The notes below the pieces were generated by a model, which did not search any database, was not told the DNA's origin, and worked only from the letters and a program-made list of their open reading frames with translations. The position numbers were made by a program, and so were the translations under genes. A stretch of 64,000 nucleotides of DNA from Sabellastarte sp. h YS-2021 (Eukaryota; Annelida; Polychaeta; Sabellida; Sabellidae): the NCBI GenBank assembly GCA_964017235.1, contig OZ024928.1, positions 79,851,566-79,915,565 of the forward strand, written 5' to 3'. Each line of letters begins with the position of its first letter. The stretch's first letter is position 1. Below are positions 35,263-43,989 of the stretch, piece by piece.

Positions 35263-37947
35263 TTAGACGGCCTCTAGAACCTCCGACAGGTGCTGTTGGA
35301 GCTCAGAGTCTTCGTATCTTTTCAGTGCTTTGGTTCTGCACTGTTCCAGATAGCTTTGTATGTAGGGTAGTTGGAGGATCTCGTGGCTTGGTTTCGATGA
35401 TTCATGTGGGCTGGTCCATGTGATCATTCTGAGGCATTTGTTCTGAACCTTCTGTAGAGCCTCTAGGCTAGGTTTGTGGTCATGTGTGAGATGGTATCCG
35501 ATCTCTAGGATGGGTCTGATCATGCTTGTGTAGAAGGTCTTCAGTGCCGCTTGGTGTGCTCCCCAGTGCTGTAGCTGTCTTAGCTTTTCTATTCTTGGTG
35601 CTGTTTTGTTTATAAGGCTGGTGATGTGTGGTTTCAGATTCATCGTTCTGTCTAGGGTGGTCCCTAGAAGTATTGCCGAGTCTTGGATTTCCACTTGGTT
35701 GTTTCTGACTGTGATGGGAATCATTTTCCTTGAGTTTTGGCGGGTGATGATCATTAGCTGGGTTTTCTTGGCATTCAGCTTGATGAACCAGTCTTCACAC
35801 CAGTCCTCCAGTTCGTCCACCTGTTTCTGGAGATGGGCCTCTAGGTATCTTGGGTTGCGGTGGCTAGTGTATATAGCGATGTCGTCCGCGTACTGCGTTA
35901 CTTGGCAAGCTGGTGTTACCGGAATGTCGTTGACGAATAGGATGAAGAGCAGTGGGCTGAGTATGCTCCCTTGGGGTGTCCCTGCCAGTAGTTTCACTAC
36001 TTCTGAGAGGGTGTTTCCTATTCTGACTTGGATGGTTCTGTCTGTGAGGAACGAGGAGATTATCCTGAGGATGTCGCCCGGGAGTTCCATGTCATGAAGT
36101 TTCTTGAGTAGCCCATTGTGCCATACAGCGTCGAAGGCCTTTTCTACATCCATGAGTAGTAGGGCTGCTAGTTTTTTGTTTTCCTTGACCTTCTTCATGT
36201 ACTCGTTTATGATCATTATGTGTTCGTTAGCCTCTTTGTGGGGTTGGTAAGCCCGTTGCCAGGGATTGATAATGTTGTTGTCTTCTATGAACTCTTGGAT
36301 CCGGTTGGAGATGATTTTTTCGAACAGTTTTCCCATGCAGTTCAGTAGGCTGATGGGTCTGTAGCTGGCTGGGTTGTCCTTTGGTTTGTTTGGCTTCTGG
36401 ATCATCTTCCCAATGGCGTGTTTCCACTTCTTGGGGAAGTATCCTATTTGTAGGCAGGTGCCGAAAATCTTTGTGAGTTCGTCAATTGCAGGCTCCGGGA
36501 GTTTTTTCAGGGCTATGTATGGAATGGTGTCTTCGCCTGGGCTGGTTTTATTTTTGAGTGATTTCAATGCCCTGTGTGTGTCCTCGCTGGTGATGATCCT
36601 GGAGTACTCATCCGAGGGGGCCGCTGGGGTAGTGCGTGGGGTGAGGTACTCCTTCATTGATTCGGCCCACATGTCGACTTCTGCTTTGTGTTCGTGGTTG
36701 AAGTATATGTCTGAGTGGGTTCTGTGGACCTTCGCCAGTTGTGTTGCGAATGTGTTGGCAGTTTCCATCTCTGTCTTGGTCTTGGTATTGGTTGATGGAT
36801 CGATGAGTTTTATAGGTTTCTTCTCGGGTTTGGTTTGCCCGGTGAGGTTGTTGATTGTTCTCCAGTATTGTTGACTGTCCCTGGGATTTAGGGCCTCTAC
36901 TTCTCTCATTTGGGCGGCCTTTTTTGCCTCATGTAGTTGGGTTTTTATTTCTTTGGTGATGTTTCTGTAAGCTAGCTTTAGTGGTTCATAGTCGGGGAAC
37001 TGCCTTATCTCCCTCTGGATGTCCCGTTTCAGCTTGATTTTGTCCAGTAGGCCTCTGCTGATTTTGATGAGTCCCTGTCTTGATTTGATGGTGGGACAGC
37101 TGTCATGGAGGCATGAGGCGATGGTTGCGGTGACCTCTTCTACGTGCTTGTCAATAGAGGCTACTGAGTTAGTAGGACCTCTTCCTTGGATCCTGTCGAA
37201 GTTCTCCATTATTTTCCGCTGGTACATCTCCCAGTCGCATTTGTTGAGGCTCTTTGAGGTCCAGATTGGGTGATCCTTGATATTTGTCCTGATCTGTAGA
37301 GCCAGTGGGCAGTGGTAGGTGTTCTCTCCATGTATGGCTTCCTGGACTTCCGTTTTCATTATGCTTTGTGCGACTGCGGGAGAAGCCAGTGCAAGGTCCA
37401 GTGTGGAGTGACGGTCTGACGAGTGGTTGTGAAAGGTAGGTTGGTTGTGGTTGTTCTGTAGGTGTAGGTCGAATTCCTTGCATAGTCGTCTTATAGCTCG
37501 CCCTCTCTCATTCGCTTGATGGTGGCCCCACGTTGGGTGGTAGGCGTTGAAATCTCCTAGTACGATTGAGTGTTTGTGGCGAGATAGTAGGTCTTTCAGG
37601 GTGTCCAGGTTGGGTAGCCCTCTGTGTGCGAAGCCCCAGTAGCAGCTTATAATGCAGGTCTTCTTCCCGTCGATCGTTGTGGTTATGGCGCAGATGTCAT
37701 CTGTGTCCAGGTCTATCTCAGTGGCATCCATGTAGTTGCGGACCAGTATGGCTACTCCTCCGCCACCCAGGTTTGCTCTGTCCCGTCGGGCGGCTAATGT
37801 GAATCCATCTATCTCAAAAGTGGTGCGATGCGTGGGTTTGGTTTCATTGAGACAGATTATATCGACTTTCTTGTGGTCCAGGTAGCGTTCTAGTTGTTCT
37901 CTCTTGGAATCGAACCTGTTGATGTTCCAGTGGCAGATTACTTTCAT
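35263..37947 (-). CDS. Jockey-like ORF2, endonuclease-reverse transcriptase
   Basis: 894 residues, uninterrupted. An N-terminal AP-type endonuclease spans residues ~1-220: HWNINRF (N8), CLNET (E35), VLGDFNAYHPTWG (~129-141), STLDLALAS (~181-189). The final motif reads ENTYHCPLAL instead of the usual S-D-H, keeping the histidine (H212) but not the aspartate. Reverse transcriptase spans residues ~470-740: LKNKTSPGEDTIPY, ASYRPISLLNCMGKLFEKII, LLMDVEKAFDAVWH, AGTPQGSILSPLLFILFVND, and the catalytic QYADDIAIY near residue 685. A thumb-like region follows (KLNAKKTQLMII; LQKVQNKCLRMITW). The GDFNAYHPTWG and GTPQGS..LFILFVND style places it in the Jockey group; R1 or related clades are less likely. 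The start methionine follows ORF1 by 30 bp. Confidence 0.88.
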   Translation of the reverse strand: MKVICHWNINRFDSKREQLERYLDHKKVDIICLNETKPTHRTTFEIDGFTLAARRDRANLGGGGVAILVRNYMDATEIDLDTDDICAITTTIDGKKTCIISCYWGFAHRGLPNLDTLKDLLSRHKHSIVLGDFNAYHPTWGHHQANERGRAIRRLCKEFDLHLQNNHNQPTFHNHSSDRHSTLDLALASPAVAQSIMKTEVQEAIHGENTYHCPLALQIRTNIKDHPIWTSKSLNKCDWEMYQRKIMENFDRIQGRGPTNSVASIDKHVEEVTATIASCLHDSCPTIKSRQGLIKISRGLLDKIKLKRDIQREIRQFPDYEPLKLAYRNITKEIKTQLHEAKKAAQMREVEALNPRDSQQYWRTINNLTGQTKPEKKPIKLIDPSTNTKTKTEMETANTFATQLAKVHRTHSDIYFNHEHKAEVDMWAESMKEYLTPRTTPAAPSDEYSRIITSEDTHRALKSLKNKTSPGEDTIPYIALKKLPEPAIDELTKIFGTCLQIGYFPKKWKHAIGKMIQKPNKPKDNPASYRPISLLNCMGKLFEKIISNRIQEFIEDNNIINPWQRAYQPHKEANEHIMIINEYMKKVKENKKLAALLLMDVEKAFDAVWHNGLLKKLHDMELPGDILRIISSFLTDRTIQVRIGNTLSEVVKLLAGTPQGSILSPLLFILFVNDIPVTPACQVTQYADDIAIYTSHRNPRYLEAHLQKQVDELEDWCEDWFIKLNAKKTQLMIITRQNSRKMIPITVRNNQVEIQDSAILLGTTLDRTMNLKPHITSLINKTAPRIEKLRQLQHWGAHQAALKTFYTSMIRPILEIGYHLTHDHKPSLEALQKVQNKCLRMITWTSPHESSKPSHEILQLPYIQSYLEQCRTKALKRYEDSELQQHLSEVLEAV

Positions 37948-37977
37948 CTTGGATTTGGTAGTGCGGGGACGGTCTTA

Positions 37978-39315
37978 TTAGTGCTTCTTGCGGAGGAATC
38001 TGGTGATGGCTGTGTGGTTGTAGTCTTGTCTGTATATCTTGTTGAAAGTTGCTGTCACGATCTTGGCTGTGTCTCCAATGTTGCATTCTATCCCTGTGTG
38101 GTCACTTAGGCACGAGGCGATGGCTTCCGTTACGGCCAGGGTGAGCTTCAGGGTGTCCAGCTCATCTGTCTTCCTCGTGGCCTGGGCATAGGTCAGGGCC
38201 TGGGTACGTTTTTCTGCGTCGGCGGCCTTCCTGGCGGGACATCCTGGGTAGGTGGTGGGGTGGCTTCCCTGGCAGTTGGAGCACCTCCTGGTTTCTTGGC
38301 TGCAGTCCGAGGTTCGGTGGCTGCCTCCACATTTTCTGCAGGTGTCTTTGGTGTCTCTGCAGTCCTTGGTTGTATGCCCGAACTTTTGGCACTTGTAGCA
38401 CTGGACTGGTTCCTTCTGAGGCCTGTATTCCTCGCAGTGGTACCTAACTCCTTCAAAAGGGAAGCCATTCTCTAGTAGGTGGTCTCTCTCTGCTTCGTTG
38501 TTGGTTGTAATCTTCATTTTGTTTATTTCTCTGTTGTTTTTGGCCAACTTCATCCGCTGGAACCTTTCGTTCCCCTTTCTTCTGATGTCTTCTGTCCTGA
38601 TGTGGGTTGGGAACCTTGTCACGACGACCTGGAGGGCGGAGGCCCGGTGTTCTTCGGTGGTCCTTTTTGTTGGGCGAACGCAGAAGCTGGTGTGCTTCGA
38701 CCCATGGGTCAGGGCTTCTAGGCGGTCATCCTCGGTCCTGCAGTGGAGCAGGTACGTTCCAGCCTTGGTCTTGGTGACTCTGATTCTCTCAGGAATCTTT
38801 ATCACCTTCCGTAGCTCGGTGGGAGAGGCCATCTTGTCCACTAGGGGTCCTTCTATCACCAGAGGCGGGATTCTGGTTGGTCGGGTCCTCTTCTCCTCTG
38901 GTTGTTCCGGAGTGGTCCTCGGAGTAGGTTCCGTGGTTGATCTCCTAGCCTGGGGAGGGCTGGCGCTACCCCTTTTCTTCTTCCTTTGGACGGTAGTGAA
39001 CCCATCTTCTTCTTTTGAAGAGTCGGCAGCCCTGGGTCTTTTGGTGGGGGTAGAGGTCATCCCTTCCGCTAGCCTCTGGGTTGCTGCTGGGGGCTCCTGG
39101 TCCTTGGTGGTTGGGGCTTCTGCCAGTTCTTCCAGGTGACCTTTTGGTGGCGCTGAGGGGAGGCTGGTCATGGCCTTGTTCACCTTCTTTGTCTTGTTCT
39201 TCTTTTGGGTCTCCTTTGCCTGGGTTGGCCTGGATGGGCTGTCTCTGGAGCTCTGGGAGGCCATTGACTCTTCGAGCCTCTCCAGGTTGTCAGCGAAATG
39301 GAGGGATAGGGCCAC
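37978..39315 (-). CDS. Jockey-like ORF1, Gag-like nucleic-acid-binding protein
   Basis: 445 residues. The N-terminal ~200 residues are charged and low in complexity (K/R/E/P/T-rich, AKETQKKNKTKKVNK, RPRAADSSKEEDGF), probably disordered. A folded domain follows around residues 175-270 (VIKIPERIRVTKTKAGTYLL; QVVVTRFPTHIRTEDI), resembling the RNA-binding domain common in such Gag proteins. Three consecutive zinc knuckles lie near residues 285-345: CYKCQKFGHTTKDC (canonical C-x2-C-x4-H-x4-C), CRKCGGSHRTSDC and CSNCQGSHPTTYPGC (variants). Expected role: coating element RNA and chaperoning target-primed reverse transcription. The stop is 30 bp before ORF2, so ORF2 would need reinitiation or an internal start. 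Confidence 0.85.
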   Translation of the reverse strand: MALSLHFADNLERLEESMASQSSRDSPSRPTQAKETQKKNKTKKVNKAMTSLPSAPPKGHLEELAEAPTTKDQEPPAATQRLAEGMTSTPTKRPRAADSSKEEDGFTTVQRKKKRGSASPPQARRSTTEPTPRTTPEQPEEKRTRPTRIPPLVIEGPLVDKMASPTELRKVIKIPERIRVTKTKAGTYLLHCRTEDDRLEALTHGSKHTSFCVRPTKRTTEEHRASALQVVVTRFPTHIRTEDIRRKGNERFQRMKLAKNNREINKMKITTNNEAERDHLLENGFPFEGVRYHCEEYRPQKEPVQCYKCQKFGHTTKDCRDTKDTCRKCGGSHRTSDCSQETRRCSNCQGSHPTTYPGCPARKAADAEKRTQALTYAQATRKTDELDTLKLTLAVTEAIASCLSDHTGIECNIGDTAKIVTATFNKIYRQDYNHTAITRFLRKKH

Positions 39316-39357
39316 TTTGGACTGGTAGTCCAGTTCCTCCCACTGGCGTCTGATGTT

Positions 39358-40050
39358 CTGGGTATTGTCTGCATAGAAATGAAATTTTATATCTGGATGG
39401 AGGCTGATGATTTAGCTTTGTGGAGTTGTATGAAGTGAGAACAACAGTGGACCCAGAACAGAACCTTGGGGACCCCGTAGATGAGCTTGCTTAATTCAGA
39501 TAGTGTCTAAGCTATCTTGATAGCCTGACAATGATTACTCAGGTAGTAGATAAACCACTTTAGGACAGTGCCACCAAGACCAAACCAGGATTTAAAATGG
39601 TAAGGAGAGTATCATGATTGATAGTGTCAAATGAGACATCAAGTAACACTAGAGGTGTGGGTTCACCATGTGCCAGAGAGACGGATGTTTTTCATTGACA
39701 ATAAAGCAGTTTCAGTGGAATAACCTGGTTTATAAGCTGACTGATGAGGATTGTCCAGTATGATACTATAGCTTTCATTAAGGGAGTAATTTACCAACAT
39801 GGTAATAAATGGTAGGAGGACATCAAGGCAATCCTTATGGAGGAATGTGGGTATAGGGTTCAATACACATGCTCAGTGGGGGACTCGTTGATAATCCTGC
39901 GGATCTTTATAATCTTCAGTAAGAGGCACAAAGCATTGACAACAGGAGGTGCCAGATTAGGTGTATCATTGAAAGAGCCAGAAGTAGAGAATGCATCCCT
40001 GATTTTGCTTATTTTCTTGGAAAAAATGTGAAACAAAAGTGTCTTAAAGG
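39358..40050 (-). pseudogene. CR1-like LINE, 5' part (high-coordinate half)
   Basis: Read on the - strand: FSKKISKIRDAFSTSGSF (about 40030), FLHKDCLDVLLPFITMLVNYSLNES, QSAYKPGYSTETALLSMKN, IYGVPQGSVLGPLLFSLH and FHFYADNTQ, ending at the Jockey insertion. The catalytic YADD is altered to YADN. A block of ~55 residues is missing before QSAYKPG. With 33757-34495 it forms one element; the join across the insertion, ...ADNTQ/LYTHFS..., is exact. Confidence 0.8.
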
Positions 40051-41438
40051 CTTTTATTTGAGCTGTGAACAGGTAGAATAATTCAATTAAGAACTTAATA
40101 TCATACCAATTATTTTACTTACAAACAGGTAAAATAACAGCTTTAAATTCCAGATAAATATCAGTAAATATAAAATAAAAAACTGTCAATGATGAGCAAA
40201 TACAAACATTAGCTGTCTATTCTCATTATGTTTTGTAAGTCAGAATCACTTTTTTATGATCAACTATATGCTGAGGTCAATACATAAGTACAGGATACAA
40301 TATATTTGCAACCTGTTCATTTTTATCATGTAAACTGCAAACAGATGAAGTCTGTTCTACAGGTTGTATGATGCGTAGTCACAAATGACTGTCATTTATG
40401 ACAGTGTTATTACTTGTGTTTGTTTCAGATGAGCAATATCTGCTGGGATTTATTTTCTTGCCCCAGTGAACTAGTTTTCAAGTACATAGAAAAAATATCA
40501 GTTGACTATTTAGAACCTCTGTTAAACATAAAAATTACTATGGAGAGAAAAATTATGGAAATTTACTTTGCATTTGTTGTGGCTATCTTTTTGTAGACAC
40601 ATATGATTGGTTTGGCAGTGCTTGTAGCTAAAATAGTAGTGTTTGTTTCCATATCACTGTCCTCTGAGGCCCTGTGGTGATAGGTGACCCCTTCTTATCC
40701 CTTTTACTGGTTTTATTAAGAGCTTCCTGTTCCAGACTAAGGTTGACATAGATTGCCAATTGGGAATTTAAAAAAGTATGTGCATTTTTATGCCATATCG
40801 TGGTGTATATGGTTTTTTGAAATCTTTATGTTTTATATTTTTAAGGTTCACATGGATGGCCAATAGGGAATATAAAAAGTACATTCATTTTTTCTCCCAT
40901 TTCTTGGTATATATGTTTTTTTTTAAATCTTTATTTTTTATATTTTCCTACTGAGGACATGCCTTTTATCTCTTATGTCTGGAAACATCAGCATCAGAGA
41001 TCAGGTATCGGAAGTTGGCTTTAGAAGGCATTGCCATATTTGTGTAAATTCTTTGTACTTTGAAGTTCCTTTGAGCCAGTGATTGTTAACAGAGGCCATT
41101 TACAATATTCAATGAATACACCTTATTCTTTAGCACAAAGTAAAATGAATGCATGATGTAATATACTGATCTTTGGTCGTTCTATTTGGTGACCCATCAG
41201 ACAGTTGCTTCACAAACTCAAACATCTAGGGGCTTGATGATAGAGATCATTGATTTGTATCTGCTGCTTTTTTGTGATGCTACTAGTATGTATACTTGTT
41301 GTGAGTTATTTTCTGACAAAGAAACTGTGCAAATGACCTGCACAGTAAAGTGCACAGGTTTTGGCATTTCTAACAAATTACATTACTGCAAGTAATGACA
41401 TAATTCCTGTCTAAGATGTATGTATGTATAATCAAGTG
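40051..41438. other. Unannotated intronic stretch
   Basis: No supported gene. A 60-codon frame at 40414-40596 follows a pyrimidine tract and CAG but has no domain signal. Confidence 0.35.
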
Positions 41439-41492
41439 ATTTCTATGGAGCCCAGGAAGGGACATAGAACTGTTTTTATATAATTTTTTTAT

Positions 41493-42010
41493 CTTGTTAC
41501 CACAAGATAGCAAGTCGTTCCCACAAGATAGCAAGTCATTCCCACAAGTTAGCAAGTTGTGACCACAAGATAGAAAGTTGTTACCACAAGATACTAAGTC
41601 ATTCCCACAAGTTAGCAAGTTGTTACCACAAGATAGAAAGTCGTTCCCACAAGATACTAAGTCGTTACTACAAGTTAGCAAGTCGTTACCACACGATAGA
41701 AAGTGATTACCAAAAGATACAAAGTTTTTCCCACAAGTTAGCAAGTCATTACAACAAGATAGTAAGTCGTTCCCAGAAGATAGAAAGTCATTCCCACAAG
41801 ATAGTAAGTTGTTACCACAAGATACCAAGTAGCTCCCACAAGTTAGTAAGTCGTTGCCACAAGATAGAAAGTTATTACCACAAGATACCAAGTTGTTCCC
41901 ACAAGATAGCAAGTCATTCCCACAAGTTGGCAAGTTGTTCCCACAAGTTAGCAAGTCGTTCCCACAAGTTAGCAAGTCATTACCACAAGATATGATGTCA
42001 TTCCCACAAG
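41493..42010 (-). repeat. 21-bp minisatellite, left arm (~24 units)
   Basis: Units such as CAAGTTAGCAAGTCGTTCCCA, with variants CAAGATAGAAAG and TTACCA. Because the unit is seven codons long without stops, it creates open frames (201 codons on the - strand, heptads like CGNDLLT). These are a by-product of the repeat, not evidence for a protein. Confidence 0.9.
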
Positions 42011-42477
42011 TTACATATCAGTTATAACAGTGACTACTAACAGCTTGGCAGTAATATCAATTATTACTGAAACTAGTTAATAATATATAAACTCATTTAA
42101 GATGGTTACTAGATAAAAGACATAAAAATTATTTACAACATACATGAGCACATAATGGTGTGGTTCCACCTAAGGTGCCACATACTGACACCATAACCCA
42201 ATTAGTAGTAAACCTCTAAAAGACAGTAATGCAATATACCTGAAATAAAAAGTAGGTGACCTCTGAAGGTCACTAGGTAGGTAACTATGAAGAATAACCA
42301 TTAAAATTGCTAAAATGATAACCATAATGGTATAAAAGTTGGAAACATGCCACCTTTGAAGGTCACTAAAAGCCTACAGGCATATGTAAACTTGAATGGA
42401 ATGCTAGTAGATGGTTGACCTCTGTATAAGTTATCATAAACAAAGAAATTGCCTGTATATTGGCATCAATACATGAC

Positions 42478-42850
42478 TTAGTAACTTGTGGGAATGGCTT
42501 CATATCTTGTGGTAATGACTTGCTATCTTGTGGGAATGACTTGCTAACTTGTGAGAATGACTTGCTAACTTGTGGGAACGACTTGCCAACTTGTGGGAAT
42601 GACTTACTATCTTGTGGAAACAACTTGCTAACTTGTGGGAATGACTTGCTAACTTGTGGGGATGACTTGCTATCTTGTGGGAATGACTTGCTAACTTGTG
42701 GGAACAACTTGCCAACTTGTGGGAATGGCTTGCCATCTTGTGGGAATGACTTACTAACTTGCGGGAACGACTTGCTTTCTTGTGGGAATGACATAGTATC
42801 TCATGGTAATGAGTTGCTAACTTTTGGGTATGACGTCTTATCTCGTTGGA
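42478..42850 (+). repeat. 21-bp minisatellite, right arm (~17 units)
   Basis: Reverse-complement orientation of the left-arm array (CTTGTGGGAATGACTTGCTAA). Three frames stay open for the same reason, including 219 codons on the + strand. The last units near 42790-42850 are degenerate. Confidence 0.9.
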
Positions 42851-42911
42851 ACGAGATAAAAAAATGCCAAGAATATACAGTTCTATGTCCCTTTCTGGGC
42901 TCCATAGATTT

Positions 42912-43790
42912 CAGATTGGAAATGATATTTGTCATTTTCAAGAATGTATGTAAAGAGAGGCAGTTTAAGATGAAAATACACTTTCCTGGACTTTTTTATC
43001 ATCTAAATCATAAAACTCACAAGAATGATCCCATTTATCAACAAATATTTCATCATTTAGGGATAATATGTCATGTATTTCTGTCACTAACATATGTTGT
43101 GGAATATTATGAGCCTTAGTTCTCACATTGATCATTTAAATTACAATGGACATCATGTTACCATGTTTTTATACCTCAGTATTATCATAAATAGATCATA
43201 AATGCCAATATTATTGGGTTTGGAATATTTGTGAACAGTGTTTATTTTTTGTGGTTTCAGATTTGATCTTTTACTCCTACTTCAAGGTCAAATGGGGCCA
43301 ACTTACTCAAAAGTCCCTAGAAACCTCACTAGGGGGAATTGCAGCCACCCCATAGACAAATGCAGTTATGCTTTGTTATGCTGCTGCGAAAGTGTGTAGG
43401 GTTTTCTTATAGTTTCACAAAAACTTTTATACCTAGAATTCTGAAAGCTACAGGATATATTCATTATTGCAAATGCTTGCCTTTGAATATTTTTGGTATC
43501 ATTTAAAAAAACCAGATGGCCACCACAGGCATTTCTTTAACATTAATGAAGGATTTTTACACAGATTGTAGCTGGTTCATCTATGGAAGGTTAAAGCTCT
43601 TCATGGGTGATATCTCAGATATAAATATCCTCTATAAGCATGCAGACATTTGACCCTGAAGCTTTTAGATATATAGTTATCTCCATAGTTACAACATGGT
43701 CAGTAGTTTGGAGGTCTATCACAATAGCTAAGAGAGTTATAGCTACTTTCTCACTTTATAGTGGCTACCATAATGAATAAAAGGCTTTTA
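42912..43790. repeat. Old P-like sequence flanking P1
   Basis: From about 43540 the sequence holds decayed P-type monomers (GCTAAGAGAGTTATAGCTAC; TCCATAGTTACAACATGGTCAG). Together with similar sequence after P1 (49608-49830) this suggests P1 inserted into an older relative. Confidence 0.45.
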
Positions 43791-43989
43791 TTATCTCCCG
43801 CCGGGCTTTAGCCCGGGAGGGAGATTATGAAATGATGCCTGTGTGTGCGTGCGTGCGTGCGTGTGTGCGTGCGTTAGTTAGTCACGCAGATTCCTCCAAA
43901 ACTACTACAGCTACAGATTTTTTGTAAATTAATTGTCCCAATGAATTTTCACGCCCTCGAAAATTTTTTTGGTTTTATGGACTTAGGCC

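Larger units (their letters stand above)
34496..39357 (-). mobile_element. Jockey-like non-LTR retrotransposon, apparently full-length
   Basis: A 4.86-kb insert in a CR1-like copy, flanked by CTGGGTAT at 34488-34495 and 39358-39365. Two long intact ORFs (Gag-like, then endonuclease-RT) lie on the - strand with a 30-bp gap. A ~770-bp 3' region without poly(A) contains a TTACC-rich minisatellite (about 34805-34975) and a strong hairpin near the 3' terminus. Base composition is visibly more GC-rich than the AT-rich surroundings. Intact ORFs and a clean duplication indicate recent insertion. Confidence 0.85.
41443..42907. mobile_element. Fold-back element with minisatellite arms
   Basis: Long inverted repeat. 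The outer ends CTATGGAGCCCAGGAAGGGA (left) and the reverse complement of the right end, CTATGGAGCCCAGAAAGGGA, are nearly identical and continue as CATAGAACTGT. Inside each arm is a 21-bp minisatellite in opposite orientation. The centre (~42010-42475) is a ~465-bp single-copy spacer. Flanks are ATTT at 41439-41442 and 42908-42911, a possible 4-bp target duplication (5 bp if the shared G is counted). No transposase. The structure recalls Foldback/Galileo-type elements; the superfamily is unknown. Confidence 0.75.

Noticed and set aside
38498..39139. Long + strand frames at 35606-37273 and 38479-39353
   Set aside because: Antisense shadows of the GC-rich Jockey-like ORFs.
40414..40596. Exon after TTTGTTTCAG
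   Set aside because: The acceptor looks fair, but the 60-codon reading has no domain and ends in TAG without a donor; it would also break the phase match of the two host exons.
41370..41975. 201-codon frame with repeated CGNDLLT heptads (-), and the 219-codon counterpart at 42460-43119 (+)
   Set aside because: Produced by a stop-free 21-bp minisatellite; several frames of the same DNA are open and the frame runs into unrelated spacer. No start or splice context.
41493..42850. CRISPR-like array from regularly repeated 21-bp units
   Set aside because: Repeats are directly adjacent without unique spacers, vary in sequence, and lie in a eukaryotic intron.
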